From the NCBI RefSeq assembly GCF_018310345.1, contig NZ_JAGXBY010000002.1:558001-622000 (forward strand): a stretch of DNA of 64,000 bases. The letters are read 5' to 3'. Source of the stretch: Ornithinibacillus massiliensis. GTDB taxonomy: Bacteria > Bacillota > Bacilli > Bacillales > Amphibacillaceae. Below, in pieces: positions 9,737 to 19,759 of this stretch (its first letter is position 1; each line of letters begins with the position of its first letter). Made by a program: the position numbers and the translations under genes. The notes under the pieces are model-generated. The model was not told where the DNA came from. It did no database searches and saw only the letters and a list, made by a program, of their open reading frames with translations.

Positions 9737-11021
9737 TATTTGATCCCCCTTCACTAGTCAGTAAGTAGACGGTATCTTCTACAATATGCTTACCTACTTC
9801 CACAACATCTTCCACTTTTACCTCTTTAATCTTTTCGATGAGTTGATCTGGCTGTAAGGTAGTACCTGCGATTACCTGCTGATACAGCATTTCTATAATT
9901 CCTTGGGGATGATCTAATGTTTCTAATAATTGATTGATTATTAAATCCTTTGTTTCTTTCAGTTCATCTTCTGTAATATCGCCATTTTTCATAGCTGTCA
10001 TTTGCTTTTCCATAATTTCTCTTGCTTTTTCATAATCCTGAGGAGCGATCCCACTGAATACTAACAATAAGCCTTTATGACTCTCTAACCTTGACGATGC
10101 ATAATACGCCAGACTATTCTTCTCCCGGACATTTATAAACAATTTAGAGCTTGGAAAAGCACCTAATATTCCATTAAAAACTTGAAGAGCAGGATACTTT
10201 TCATCTTGGAAACGGATATTTGTACGATAACCGATATGAAGCTTTGCTTGTTGTACATGTTGTTTATCAATTACTTCCTTTGGATCCTTTGAAGTAACTT
10301 TCGGTTCTTCCTCTACTACCTTATTGGAAGTACCTTCACTTTTTCTTTCAAAATTTACTCCGATTAGCTCTTGGATTTTATCTTCCTTCACATCACCAAG
10401 CACATAGATATCGATTTGGTCTTCTTTTAATAGCTTCTCATAATATTGATATAAATCAGTTGCTGATATATCATCTAAATCTTCTTCGTAACCACTAACA
10501 TGTAATTGATATGCTTCCCCATCACACATTTCATCAATTAATCTCATATTGGCATATTTCATTTTATCATCAATAACCGACTTTATTTTTTGTCTGAGGG
10601 TTTCTTTTTCCCGATTGATAATATCTTCATGAAAGGAATCATTCCTAACATTCGGATGAAAGATGACTTCATTAAGCAGCCTAACCGCCTCTTCTATAAT
10701 ATTCGACTCATTCGGGATGAATTTTTCATTGGCAACTTCTAATCGAAAACTGAGGATATGATGATTACCTTTTTTCCCACCATCAATAGACAATACAGCC
10801 CCGTAAAGATTATCTAATGCGATTTGCAATTCCTTTCGGCTTGGATATTCTTTAGGACCTTGCTGCAACACATAAGGTAACAATGCCCTTTTCGTAATGG
10901 TTTCACGATTTAATGGAGCCTTAAATTTTATAACGATGTTTACCGTTTTGAATTTATCATTTGGTATCAAATGTAAATTTAAACCATTCAGATTCTTCAC
11001 ATCTTCTTGAATCATAACCAT
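9729..11021 (-). CDS. ymfF: M16-family non-catalytic partner YmfF
   Basis: 430-aa M16 fold protein paralogous to YmfH. Where HxxEH would be, it reads LLPYVLQQGPKEYPS, so the zinc site is absent; the C-terminal half keeps the usual R/Y substrate-binding region (GIAPQDYEKAREIM nearby). This resembles the active/inactive subunit pairing known in M16B peptidases. Start ATG at 11021 with GGAGG upstream; the family N-terminus agrees. It heads the ymfF-ymfH-ymfI unit. Confidence 0.88.
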   Translation of the reverse strand: MVMIQEDVKNLNGLNLHLIPNDKFKTVNIVIKFKAPLNRETITKRALLPYVLQQGPKEYPSRKELQIALDNLYGAVLSIDGGKKGNHHILSFRLEVANEKFIPNESNIIEEAVRLLNEVIFHPNVRNDSFHEDIINREKETLRQKIKSVIDDKMKYANMRLIDEMCDGEAYQLHVSGYEEDLDDISATDLYQYYEKLLKEDQIDIYVLGDVKEDKIQELIGVNFERKSEGTSNKVVEEEPKVTSKDPKEVIDKQHVQQAKLHIGYRTNIRFQDEKYPALQVFNGILGAFPSSKLFINVREKNSLAYYASSRLESHKGLLLVFSGIAPQDYEKAREIMEKQMTAMKNGDITEDELKETKDLIINQLLETLDHPQGIIEMLYQQVIAGTTLQPDQLIEKIKEVKVEDVVEVGKHIVEDTVYLLTSEGGSNNG

Positions 11022-11140
11022 ATCTCTTCCTCCAATTTTATACATTCAAAACAAGCTAATCTTTAGTTTGTACCTTTTTTCATAATCAATGAATGTTTTA
11101 TTAATAACCATAGTTTACCATTTATAAAGAAAACAACCAA

Positions 11141-11183
11141 AAAAAAAAAAACTGACCTGAATTAATACCTTCAAGTCAGTTTT
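11141..11183 (-). terminator. Terminator after nupQ
   Basis: Stem AAAACTGACTTGAA / TTCAGGTCAGTTTT with one mismatch, followed by a long T-run on the minus strand, 8 nt after the nupQ stop. Confidence 0.9.
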
Positions 11184-11191
11184 AATATAGA

Positions 11192-12145
11192 TTATCTACT
11201 TCCCTTAATGTAAGGAACTCCACTTGCCTTCGGTGCTTCAGCACGACCGATAAATCCTGCTAAGGCAAGAATAGTCAACACATATGGAGCGATTAATAAG
11301 TAAATTTGAGGAATATCTCCAAGTACAGGAATTCCAGAACTTACGATACTCAAGCTTTGTGCGAATCCAAAGAATAACGCAGCTCCCATAGCTCCTAGTG
11401 GATGCCACTTTCCAAAGATAACCGCAGCAAGTGCCATAAATCCTTGTCCGACAATCGTAGAATGGGAGAAATTAGAAACAATCGTCAGTGCAAATACAGA
11501 TCCCCCTAAACCACCTAGCGCTCCAGATATAATAACTGCGATATAGCGCATTCTAGATACATTTATACCGTTCGTATCTGCCGCCATTGGGTGCTCACCC
11601 ACCGCTCGTAAACGTAATCCGAAGGTAGTTTTATATAGTACATACCATGCTATAAAGGCAAAGATAATGGCGATGTAAGACGTTATATAAACCCCGTCAA
11701 AAAAGATAGGACCGATAATTGGGATTTTTGACAAGAATGGTATTGTAGTGGAATTAAATGGTTCTGCTACCATATCGGTTTGACCCTTTCCATACCAAAT
11801 CTTTGTCAAATATATACCTAACCCAAGTGCCAACATATTGATTGCGACACCACTAACAGTCTGATCCGCATAAAATGACACAGATGCAACGGCATGGATT
11901 ATAGAGAAAATAGCCCCTGCGATCATAGCAGCAACTAAAGAAATCCACGGTGTCCAAGCACCAAATACATCAGCAAATGTAAGATTAAAGACAATTCCAG
12001 TAAACGCACCGATAACCATTAAACCTTCAAGCCCAATATTGACGACTCCAGAACGTTCACTAAAAACTCCTCCCAATGCAGTAAAAATAAGGGGAGCGGA
12101 AAAGAACAGTACAGTAGGTATTATGGAATCTAATATATGAAGCAT
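11192..12145 (-). CDS. nupQ: Nucleoside ABC transporter permease
   Basis: 317-aa BPD_transp_2-family permease with about eight to ten membrane helices (for example AMIAGAIFSIIHAVASVSFY), closely resembling B. subtilis NupQ (YufQ). It forms the membrane channel with NupP for guanosine/purine nucleoside uptake. The ATG follows AGGAGGGGAAATAA and directly abuts the nupP stop codon, so the two permeases are co-translated. It is the last gene of the unit. Confidence 0.92.
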   Translation of the reverse strand: MLHILDSIIPTVLFFSAPLIFTALGGVFSERSGVVNIGLEGLMVIGAFTGIVFNLTFADVFGAWTPWISLVAAMIAGAIFSIIHAVASVSFYADQTVSGVAINMLALGLGIYLTKIWYGKGQTDMVAEPFNSTTIPFLSKIPIIGPIFFDGVYITSYIAIIFAFIAWYVLYKTTFGLRLRAVGEHPMAADTNGINVSRMRYIAVIISGALGGLGGSVFALTIVSNFSHSTIVGQGFMALAAVIFGKWHPLGAMGAALFFGFAQSLSIVSSGIPVLGDIPQIYLLIAPYVLTILALAGFIGRAEAPKASGVPYIKGSR

Positions 12146-13192
12146 TTATTTCCCCTCCTTTTTAACACGCTGTAATGCCCAACGAATGATATAACTAGAA
12201 GCGACAAAGAATATAATGATAGCGATGATAATATCCACTAGTTCTGTCGGGACACCAGCACTAGGCATTTCTCCAGCACCCTCTTTTAACACTCCAAAAA
12301 GAATGGCTGCTAAAACTACGCCTAAAGGATTGTTTGCACCTAATAAGGCAACCGCAATTCCATCGAAACCAAGGTTCGTAAATCCTGAAATGACGGATAC
12401 ATTACCATACGTTCCTAATCCTTCCATCACACCAGCTAATCCAGCAAACGCTCCTGAGATAACCATGGACAGAATAATATTTTTATTAACGTTCATACCA
12501 GCATATTTGGATGCATGTTTATTAAAACCAACAGCCTTTAATTCATAACCAAGTGTAGTACGTTCAATGATAAACCACATAATGATAGCAGCAAATAATG
12601 CTATTAGGAATCCATAGTGCATACGCGAGTAAAATGTTAGGCTTTGCAACCATTCCGACCCTAAGGAGGCTGTGGATGCTATTCTATCTGTTGTGGTACT
12701 ATTTTCAGTTAATACAGAGCGTACAATTTCATTTGAAACAAACATAGCGATGTAATTCATCATAATCGTTACAATTACTTCATGCACACCGATTTTCGCT
12801 TTTAACAGACCAGGTATAAATCCCCATAGTCCACCAGCTATCGCTCCGGCTAGAACAGCTAATGGTAAATGAATAACCATTGGTGCATCAATTGATAAAC
12901 CAACCCAAACCGCAGCTAACCAGCCAACGATAACTTGTCCTTCTGCACCAATATTAAACAATCCAGTACGGAACGCAAATGCAATAGCAAGCCCTGTTAA
13001 GATTAAAGGAGTTATTCTTCTAATGGTCTCACCAATTGTAAACGCGTCATAAAAGGCACCATTCCAAAGGGCTTTATAACCATCTATTGGGTTGTGTCCA
13101 GAAGCAATCATAATAATTGCTCCAACAATTAATCCTAGAAGTACAGATATTATCGGAACAATAATACCAAATAGTTTTTTATTTGATGTCAC
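12146..13192 (-). CDS. nupP: Nucleoside ABC transporter permease
   Basis: Second permease (348 aa) of the nup importer, with multiple hydrophobic helices and the conserved permease loop around GLFNIGAEGQVIVGWLAA. GTG at 13192 is preferred since AGGTGAT stands at ideal distance; an in-frame ATG at 13210, giving 354 aa and a longer overlap with nupO, is the alternative and has a weaker SD. The start overlaps the nupO end, indicating coupling. Confidence 0.9.
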   Translation of the reverse strand: MTSNKKLFGIIVPIISVLLGLIVGAIIMIASGHNPIDGYKALWNGAFYDAFTIGETIRRITPLILTGLAIAFAFRTGLFNIGAEGQVIVGWLAAVWVGLSIDAPMVIHLPLAVLAGAIAGGLWGFIPGLLKAKIGVHEVIVTIMMNYIAMFVSNEIVRSVLTENSTTTDRIASTASLGSEWLQSLTFYSRMHYGFLIALFAAIIMWFIIERTTLGYELKAVGFNKHASKYAGMNVNKNIILSMVISGAFAGLAGVMEGLGTYGNVSVISGFTNLGFDGIAVALLGANNPLGVVLAAILFGVLKEGAGEMPSAGVPTELVDIIIAIIIFFVASSYIIRWALQRVKKEGK

Positions 13193-14720
13193 TTGAATCA
13201 CCTGCCCCATTTATTGTACTACCTGCCATTAACAGGCCTAATTCCTGTTCATTTGTCTCTTCAGGCTTTAGATTAGCGACAATTTTCCCATCAAACATTA
13301 CTGCAATTCGATCACTAACATTCATGATCTCGTCTAATTCAAAGGATACTAGTAAAATTGCCTTTCCTTTATCACGTTCTTCTATTAACTTATTATGAAT
13401 AAATTCGATTGCTCCAACATCTAATCCACGTGTTGGTTGAGCCGCAATTAATAAATCAGGAGAGCGGTCAATCTCTCTGCCAATTATCGCCTTTTGCTGA
13501 TTTCCACCTGATAATGCACGGGCAGGAGTGTACTCACTCGGGGTACGCACATCATATTCATCAATAATTTCTTTTGCCTTCTTGTATATCGCTTTATAAT
13601 TTAAAACTGAGGCTTTTGAATACGGCTTTTGATAATACGTTTGCAGTACAATATTAGCGCCAATTGGATAATCTAAGACTAAACCATATTTATGTCTATC
13701 TTGTGGGATATGCCCTAACCCACTTTTCGTAACATTCCTCGGGCTAAGATTCGTAATGTCTTTTTCTTTTAATTGAATTTTTCCAGAACGAGACTTTCGC
13801 AGTCCTGTAATTGCTTCAATTAATTCTGTCTGACCATTACCATCAACACCAGCAATTCCAACAATTTCACCGGCACGTACTTCTAAGTCCAGGCCTTTTA
13901 CTAAATCTACTTTTCTCACATCCTGAACACATAAATCCTTAATATGAAGAACGACCCCTTTTGGATTAGCTGGTTGCTTCTCTGTCTTAAAGTTAACTTC
14001 TCTCCCAACCATTAGCGATGCAAGTTCATCTGGGTTAGTATCCTTGACTTCTACTGTCCCGATACCCTTCCCTTTTCGAATTACTGTACAACGATCACAT
14101 ACTTCCATGATTTCTTTTAATTTATGGGTAATAAGTATAATAGATTTCCCTTCTTTAACTAAGGAACGCATAATTTCAATTAGTTCTTTTATCTCTTGAG
14201 GAGTTAACACTGCAGTTGGTTCATCAAATATCAGCACCTCTGCACCACGATATAACGTTTTTAAAATTTCCACGCGTTGCTGCATCCCAACGGAGATATC
14301 ACTAATCTTTGCGGAAGGATCTACCTTTAATCCATAACGATCTGATATTTCTTGTATTTCTCTTTCCGCTTTCTTGAGATTAATGCTACCAAATTTTCCT
14401 TTAGGTTCACTACCAAGGATGATATTTTGTGTAACAGTAAATGGTTCAACTAGCATAAAATGTTGGTGTACCATCCCAATACCTAAATTATTGGCGATAT
14501 TTGGGTTTGTTATTTTGACTGTTTCACCCTTCACTCGAATTTCTCCAGCTTCTGGCTGATATAACCCAAATAAAACGTTCATTAAAGTAGATTTCCCTGC
14601 ACCATTTTCACCTAATAATGCATGAATCTCACCTTTTTTTAATTGGACTGTAATGTTATCATTAGCTACTATCCCCGGAAATTCTTTTCGGATATTTAAC
14701 ATTTCAATCACATATTCCAC
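13179..14720 (-). CDS. nupO: Nucleoside ABC transporter ATP-binding protein
   Basis: Two-domain ABC ATPase of 513 aa. The first half has canonical Walker A (GENGAGKSTL), the signature ISVGMQQRVEIL and Walker B (LIFDEPTAVL). The second half has a degenerate Walker A (GVDGNGQTEL) and signature LSGGNQQKAIIGRE, the usual pattern of sugar/nucleoside importers of the RbsA/YufO type. Start GTG at 14720 (MEYVIEMLNIRK) matches the B. subtilis N-terminus and has GAGGGG 8 nt upstream; an earlier GTG lies within the SD. Confidence 0.94.
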   Translation of the reverse strand: MEYVIEMLNIRKEFPGIVANDNITVQLKKGEIHALLGENGAGKSTLMNVLFGLYQPEAGEIRVKGETVKITNPNIANNLGIGMVHQHFMLVEPFTVTQNIILGSEPKGKFGSINLKKAEREIQEISDRYGLKVDPSAKISDISVGMQQRVEILKTLYRGAEVLIFDEPTAVLTPQEIKELIEIMRSLVKEGKSIILITHKLKEIMEVCDRCTVIRKGKGIGTVEVKDTNPDELASLMVGREVNFKTEKQPANPKGVVLHIKDLCVQDVRKVDLVKGLDLEVRAGEIVGIAGVDGNGQTELIEAITGLRKSRSGKIQLKEKDITNLSPRNVTKSGLGHIPQDRHKYGLVLDYPIGANIVLQTYYQKPYSKASVLNYKAIYKKAKEIIDEYDVRTPSEYTPARALSGGNQQKAIIGREIDRSPDLLIAAQPTRGLDVGAIEFIHNKLIEERDKGKAILLVSFELDEIMNVSDRIAVMFDGKIVANLKPEETNEQELGLLMAGSTINGAGDSSDIK

Positions 14721-14980
14721 TAATGTCACCCCTCTTAAATCTCTATTCTATTGCTATTATTTTTATAAAATATGATTTTATTGTAGAAAAAATAGGACAT
14801 CTACCTTTCTGGTAAATCTTCCACCGAATCACTCATTCTGAGAACTTAAAACTTCAGACTACTAATTAGAAACTAGTACTAAAATTGTCTGAGTCCCATA
14901 GTAATCATTCTTCAGTAAAGTGTTCGTTTTTCTTATGCAATTGAAAAGGTTGCTACACTTTCCTATGCGAATAAAATCAC

Positions 14981-15015
14981 CAAATGAAAAAGATGCTTCG
15001 CATCTTCTTCATTTG
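14981..15015 (-). terminator. Long hairpin downstream of nupN
   Basis: A 16-bp stem with one mismatch and a 3-nt loop (CAAATGAAGAAGATGC / GCATCTTTTTCATTTG). It lacks an immediate T-tract, so it could be a terminator, a 3'-end stabiliser or an RNase stop between nupN and nupO. Confidence 0.5.
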
Positions 15016-15040
15016 AGGATCTTAGGTTTGTATAAAGATT

Positions 15041-15096
15041 GAGGTGTCCAAAAGGACCCATTACCCAAGAGGGATTTGGTTCTTTCAGACAGCCTC
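15041..15096 (-). terminator. Imperfect hairpin just after the nupN stop
   Basis: GAGGCTGTCTGAAAG pairs with CTTTTGGACACCTC with a bulge and two G-T pairs. It begins about 10 nt after the nupN stop. The GAGGCTGTC-type arm is common in intergenic hairpins of low-GC Gram-positives. The T-tract is poor. Confidence 0.5.
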
Positions 15097-15105
15097 AGGT
15101 GTTTC

Positions 15106-16233
15106 TTAAAGACTTTCTTCGAATGCTTTTAATTCATCACGAGTTGCTGGAACTGTTACTTCCCCGTTAAGGATTTTATCTTTCCATTCGTTCACTGTGT
15201 TAATAATGTCTTCAGTCATCGCGTCAGAGTTAGTAGTAGCAAAGCCAATTCCATCTTCTTCGATACCAAATTCTAATTGCTCTCCACCAGGAAACTCACC
15301 ATTAAGAGACATCGTAGAAACAGATTCTACAGCAACATCTACACGTTTAATCATAGATGTTAATGTTACGTTTTGATCACCAACTTGTCCTTCTTCATGT
15401 TGGTCACGGTCTACACCGATTACCCAAATTTCACGATCTGGATCATTTTGTTTAATATCTTTTGCTTGGTTAAACACACCATTCCCTGTTCCACCAGAAG
15501 CATGATAAATTACATCGACATCATTGTCATACATGTTTGCTGCGATTAGCTTACCTTTTGCAGGATCACCGAAGCTCTCTGCATATTGCACTTCTACTTC
15601 AATATCAGGGTTTACAGATTTTGCACCTGCGACAAAACCAGCTTCGAACTTATTAATTAGTGGAGAATCTAGTCCTCCTACAAAACCTAATTTATTCGTT
15701 TTTGTTTTAAGCGCAGCTGCGACACCTACTAAGAACGAACCTTGGTGTTCTTTAAATGTAATACTAGCAACGTTTGGAAGATCAACTACTTCGTCTACCA
15801 TACCGAAGTGAACATCTTTATTTTGTTCAGCGATTGTTGTTAAATCTTCTTTCAGTTCAAAACCAATTCCATAAATTAAGTCATAGTGATTACGGATAAG
15901 ACGAGTTAAATTAGGAACGTAGTCTTCTTTTGCATTAGATTGTTCATAAGAATAACCTTCCCCTTCCGTTAAACCATTTTGTTCACCGAAAGATACTAAA
16001 CCTTCCCATGCTGATTGGTTGAATGATTTATCATCTACGCCACCTAAATCAGTAACCATACCGACTTTAAAATCTCCCGCGTTTTCTGTTCCTTCTTTAC
16101 TATCCGTATCTCCATTTGATTCATTATTACTATTGTTGCTATTGTCGCTACTGTTGTCATTGTCTCCACCACAAGCAGCTAATACTAATCCTAATCCAAG
16201 GATAAGCACTAATAGAAAGCTTAATTTCTTCAT
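15106..16233 (-). CDS. nupN: Nucleoside-binding lipoprotein of the ABC importer (BMP family)
   Basis: 375-aa secreted lipoprotein: signal peptide MKKLSFLLVLILGLGLVLAAC with lipobox LAAC (Cys21), then an Asn/Ser/Asp-rich tether and a BMP (PnrA-like) purine-nucleoside binding domain (GMVTDLGGVDDKSFNQSAW, a typical start of the fold). ATG at 16233 follows GGGGG at 8 nt; earlier in-frame ATGs have no SD. It is the first gene of the nup unit and is separated from nupO by 385 bp with hairpins. A CodY-like site lies upstream. Confidence 0.93.
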   Translation of the reverse strand: MKKLSFLLVLILGLGLVLAACGGDNDNSSDNSNNSNNESNGDTDSKEGTENAGDFKVGMVTDLGGVDDKSFNQSAWEGLVSFGEQNGLTEGEGYSYEQSNAKEDYVPNLTRLIRNHYDLIYGIGFELKEDLTTIAEQNKDVHFGMVDEVVDLPNVASITFKEHQGSFLVGVAAALKTKTNKLGFVGGLDSPLINKFEAGFVAGAKSVNPDIEVEVQYAESFGDPAKGKLIAANMYDNDVDVIYHASGGTGNGVFNQAKDIKQNDPDREIWVIGVDRDQHEEGQVGDQNVTLTSMIKRVDVAVESVSTMSLNGEFPGGEQLEFGIEEDGIGFATTNSDAMTEDIINTVNEWKDKILNGEVTVPATRDELKAFEESL

Positions 16234-16298
16234 AGAAAATACCCCCATTATCATTTTTAAAATAAGTATTTATTCGTTTACTACTAAGCCTTTATTCC

Positions 16299-16313
16299 TA
16301 TATTCCGAAAATC
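16299..16313 (-). promoter_or_regulatory. Possible CodY box upstream of nupN
   Basis: The minus-strand GATTTTCGGAATATA matches 11 of 15 positions of the CodY consensus AATTTTCWGAAAATT. The nup operon of B. subtilis is a CodY target, which adds weight. The promoter itself is unclear, so this remains tentative. Confidence 0.4.
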
Positions 16314-16336
16314 ACCCCCTAAAAGTGATAGACATA

Positions 16337-17062
16337 TTAAACCCGCTTCCTTAAAACGTGAAAACTAAATACATCAGACCGAAAATAATTTAAAGAATAC
16401 AGAATTGGCTTATCATCTTCTGTATAATGCATTTGCTTTAGTAGTAAAAGTGATTGATCAAACTCACAATGTAATATATTGTAAATCTTTTCATGATAGC
16501 TAACTGGCTCGATATAAGTAATGGCATAGCTTATTCGTTTTCCAGAATGCTCTTCCATAAGCTTAAACAATGAATCGTCTTTATGTGCTACTTCAGTAGG
16601 AAGTAATTCCTCTGGTACCTTATCTATACAAAACACTACTGGCTTTCCATCGGCAGTTCGAATTCTTTCCATTTTTACTAGTTTAGTAAGTTCATATGGT
16701 TTAAATTTAATTCTCTCTTCCTCAGTAGGCTCAATGAGTTCAGTAGAATAATATTGCGAGCCCGGTTTCTTGCCTGCTTGCTCAATCATGGACGTAACAC
16801 TACTAAGCTGCTCGATGCCAGAAGATACAATTGGCTTTTGATTGACAAATGTGCCTACTCCATGTCTTCTCGTCACAATATTATCCTCTTCTAATATTCG
16901 CAGTGCCTCGCGCAATGTTGCTCTTGAAACACCAAGCGATTTAGATAATTCAAATTCGGATGGTAATTTTTGATTTTCTTTATAATGTCCCGTTTGAATA
17001 TCTTGTTTAATTTTATCAATTACCTGTAAGTATAAATGCCTAGAATCTGATTTTATGGACAT
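16337..17062 (-). CDS. ymfC: GntR/HutC-family transcriptional regulator (YmfC-like)
   Basis: 241-aa regulator: winged-helix DNA-binding domain (about 10-75, IQTGHYKENQKLPSEFELSK, SRATLREALRILEED) and a C-terminal UTRA ligand-binding domain (about 95-238). ATG after AGGGGGGACC. In B. subtilis ymfC also lies next to spoIIIE. Here it stands immediately upstream of and co-oriented with nupN (103-bp gap), so it may be co-transcribed with or control the importer; that link is inference. Its ligand is unknown. Confidence 0.82.
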   Translation of the reverse strand: MSIKSDSRHLYLQVIDKIKQDIQTGHYKENQKLPSEFELSKSLGVSRATLREALRILEEDNIVTRRHGVGTFVNQKPIVSSGIEQLSSVTSMIEQAGKKPGSQYYSTELIEPTEEERIKFKPYELTKLVKMERIRTADGKPVVFCIDKVPEELLPTEVAHKDDSLFKLMEEHSGKRISYAITYIEPVSYHEKIYNILHCEFDQSLLLLKQMHYTEDDKPILYSLNYFRSDVFSFHVLRKRV

Positions 17063-17285
17063 AAGGTCCCCCCTAGTATTTGCTCAAAAACAGTAAGGTG
17101 TTTAATTTCCGACAAATACTGACAACTCATACCTTGAATAATATATCATTATTTTAAAAACAAATAAATAGTTTTAACTAAAATTACGAAGAATATTTCA
17201 TTTAGTACATACTAATAGCCTATTCACTATCCTGAAGCGATTTCAATGTATCGAAAACTCATAATAATGGTGCAATTACACTTCC

Positions 17286-17326
17286 AAAAAAGGCTAGATG
17301 ACATCCGTTAACGATGTCACCTAGCC
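17286..17326 (-). terminator. Terminator after spoIIIE
   Basis: Stem GGCTAGGTGACATC / GATGTCATCTAGCC with one mismatch and a central GTTAACG loop, followed by TTTTTT on the minus strand. The rest of the 17063-17349 gap is AT-rich with no gene or clear promoter seen. Confidence 0.88.
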
Positions 17327-17349
17327 ATAATTTTACCCAAATAAAGGGT

Positions 17350-19638
17350 TTATGAAGTTTTTTCTTCTGTTTGCGTTACAAGGACTGCTCTCGGTTTACT
17401 TCCCTCATACGGTCCAACAATTCCTCTTGCTTCCATAGCATCAATTAGTCTTGCTGCTCTCGTATAGCCAATTCTAAAACGTCTTTGTAGCATCGATACA
17501 CTAGCACTCTGCATTTCTGTAACGAGTTGTACTGCTTCATCAAATAGTTCATCATCCACTTCTTCTACTACATCATTCGTATCCTCTGGAATCATCTCTT
17601 CTTGATAACTAGCTTTTTGTTGTTCAATACAGTGGTCAACGATTCGTTCCACCTCATCGTCTGAAAGAAATGCTCCTTGAACACGAATAGGCTTTGAGGA
17701 TCCAACTGGAAGGAACAGCATATCACCGCGTCCTAAAAGCTTTTCTGCACCACCAGAATCAAGAATAGTACGAGAATCCGTTGAAGAAGATACACTAAAT
17801 GCAATACGTGACGGTATATTAGCCTTAATAACCCCAGTAATAACATCTACTGATGGCCGTTGTGTTGCGATGATTAAATGAATACCTGCAGCCCGAGCCA
17901 TCTGAGCAAGCCTCGTAATAGAATCCTCTACATCACTGGAGGCAACCATCATCAGATCTGCTAACTCATCGACAATAACGACGATATACGGGAGGTTCGG
18001 CTGTTGTTCCGTCTCATCAACTGTTCGATTATATTTCCGAACATATTCATTATAGCCTTCAATATTTCTCGTACCTGTATCTGAAAATAGTTCATAACGT
18101 CTTTCCATTTCAGAAACTACTTTCTTCAATGCTCTTGATGCCTTCTTTGGATCAGTAACAACAGGAGCTAATAAATGTGGGATACCATTATAAACATTTA
18201 ATTCCACTTTTTTCGGATCAATCATCATCATTTTCACTTCATGTGGTTTAGCACGCATTAATATCGTCGTAATAATCCCATTTACACAGACACTTTTACC
18301 ACTACCAGTAGCACCAGCTATTAATAAGTGTGGCATTTTATTTAGTTCAGCTAAAACTGCATCTCCAGAAATATCTTTCCCTAATCCCACTAATAGTTTG
18401 GAGGCTTGGTTTGTTGTAATCGTATCTAGCACCTCGCGTAAAGAGACCATTGCAATTTCTTGATTTGGAACTTCAATCCCTACCGCAGACTTTCCTGGAA
18501 TGGGAGCTTCAATTCGGATATCCTTTGCCGCCAGTGCTAATGCCAAATCGTCATGTAGACTAACGATTTTACTCACCTTTACCCCTGCCTCTGGATATAC
18601 TTCATACTTCGTTACAGCAGGACCAACATTAACTTTTGTCACTCTAGCCTTTACACCAAAACTATGAAAGGTTCTCTCTAGCTTCCTAACAACGGATTGA
18701 ATTTGTGCCTTATCATGATATTGCGAATTCTGAGCAGGTTCTGTTAATAGACTTGGCGAGGGTAAAATGTATTCCGGATTTTCCGCTTCTGTCATTGGCA
18801 TGACTTCCACATCGTCATCCGCCTCATCTTCTATTTCCATATCCTTACTATCTCGTTGATTTTCCTTCGAATTAGGTGCTTGTTCAACCTGCTGCTCATC
18901 AAAAGCATAGGTAACGGTAGGATAAGCCTCCTCTTTCGTCTCGATTATTGGTTCCGTTGGGACATAGTCCTCTTCTATTAGCTCGTCTACCTTATCATCT
19001 GATTTTCCTGCTTTACTATTTTTCAATTTATCTAGTAATTTCTTCATGTTAGATTTGCTTTGTGAAACTAGTTTTGCAACAAAATCTCCCAATGAAAATT
19101 CTGTGAGAAAGATGATACCAATTAATATCGAAAAGATAGCTACGATTTTTGCTCCTACAGATGAAAATAAATAATAGCAAAATGCAAAAAGTATTGCCCC
19201 AATCATCCCGCCACCAACTTGACCAGCTGAGGCATTACCCGCTACATAATCAAAAAAGGTTGTCCATGTCACTTTTAAGATAGATGTATTACTGGATGAA
19301 GCAAGTAAATTCTCATAGGATTGAATATGTGTGTATAACAAAGTTCCTAGTAAAATAATATAGATTCCAATCCATTTCCTGTTCCAAAAATTAGGATAAC
19401 GTCTCTTAATCATAATATATAGGCCAATACCTAATAAAAATAAAGATGCAGTAAAATACCATACTCCTAAAAAGAATCGAAAAATATGCTCTAAGCCACT
19501 TGGAATAGCACCACCACTAATCGCAGTAGCACCACTACCGAATATTGCTAAGAATACAAATAAAAGTCCAAGTAATTCAAACTGAACTTGTTTCTTTAAT
19601 GTGCTTTTTTTCCTCTTTCTCCCTTTTTTCTTTACCAT
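17350..19638 (-). CDS. spoIIIE: DNA translocase SpoIIIE (FtsK family)
   Basis: Pumps the chromosome into the forespore through the sporulation septum. Over 762 aa: basic N-terminus ([10 protein letters not shown]), four or so membrane helices (about 20-170), acidic linker, then the FtsK motor with Walker [14 protein letters not shown] and Walker B-like [14 protein letters not shown], and a C-terminal winged-helix gamma domain that reads DNA polarity ([21 protein letters not shown]). ATG at 19638 has AGAGGTGAG in front; the ORF extends 13 codons further without SD. Length agrees with B. subtilis (787 aa). A hairpin lies between ylzJ and this gene. Confidence 0.95.
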   Translation of the reverse strand: MVKKKGRKRKKSTLKKQVQFELLGLLFVFLAIFGSGATAISGGAIPSGLEHIFRFFLGVWYFTASLFLLGIGLYIMIKRRYPNFWNRKWIGIYIILLGTLLYTHIQSYENLLASSSNTSILKVTWTTFFDYVAGNASAGQVGGGMIGAILFAFCYYLFSSVGAKIVAIFSILIGIIFLTEFSLGDFVAKLVSQSKSNMKKLLDKLKNSKAGKSDDKVDELIEEDYVPTEPIIETKEEAYPTVTYAFDEQQVEQAPNSKENQRDSKDMEIEDEADDDVEVMPMTEAENPEYILPSPSLLTEPAQNSQYHDKAQIQSVVRKLERTFHSFGVKARVTKVNVGPAVTKYEVYPEAGVKVSKIVSLHDDLALALAAKDIRIEAPIPGKSAVGIEVPNQEIAMVSLREVLDTITTNQASKLLVGLGKDISGDAVLAELNKMPHLLIAGATGSGKSVCVNGIITTILMRAKPHEVKMMMIDPKKVELNVYNGIPHLLAPVVTDPKKASRALKKVVSEMERRYELFSDTGTRNIEGYNEYVRKYNRTVDETEQQPNLPYIVVIVDELADLMMVASSDVEDSITRLAQMARAAGIHLIIATQRPSVDVITGVIKANIPSRIAFSVSSSTDSRTILDSGGAEKLLGRGDMLFLPVGSSKPIRVQGAFLSDDEVERIVDHCIEQQKASYQEEMIPEDTNDVVEEVDDELFDEAVQLVTEMQSASVSMLQRRFRIGYTRAARLIDAMEARGIVGPYEGSKPRAVLVTQTEEKTS

Positions 19639-19670
19639 ATACTCACCTCTTACAACTCGCTGCTGATATG

Positions 19671-19700
19671 AAAACAAACCCCTGCCGTGTTAGGCAAGGG
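19671..19700 (-). terminator. Hairpin between ylzJ and spoIIIE
   Basis: Stem CCCTTGCC / GGCAGGGG with a 6-nt loop and TTTGTTTT after it on the minus strand. It ends the tepA-ylzJ transcript, or attenuates a transcript starting at the putative promoter just upstream. Confidence 0.7.
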
Positions 19701-19723
19701 TATTTATCATGTTGATTAACTAT

Positions 19724-19752
19724 AGTATATCATAGACAACCTAATTAAACGA
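19724..19752 (-). promoter_or_regulatory. Possible extended -10 promoter for spoIIIE
   Basis: Minus-strand TGATATACT is a good extended -10 (TGn-TATACT). The -35 candidate TCGTTT at 17 nt is poor. It lies upstream of the hairpin, about 85 nt before the spoIIIE start. Confidence 0.35.
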
Positions 19753-19759
19753 TTCCCTT

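Larger units (their letters stand above)
14721..15105 (-). other. Intergenic region nupN-nupO with two hairpins, no gene seen
   Basis: No ORF with an SD is seen on either strand. Two strong hairpins occupy its nupN-proximal half (listed separately). The remaining 250 bp are AT-rich without a convincing promoter. Such a gap inside an importer operon fits processing or partial termination after the abundant binding-protein gene. Confidence 0.5.

Noticed and set aside
14840..14860. Second CodY-like sequence in the nupN-nupO gap
   Set aside because: Too many mismatches to the consensus and no promoter nearby.
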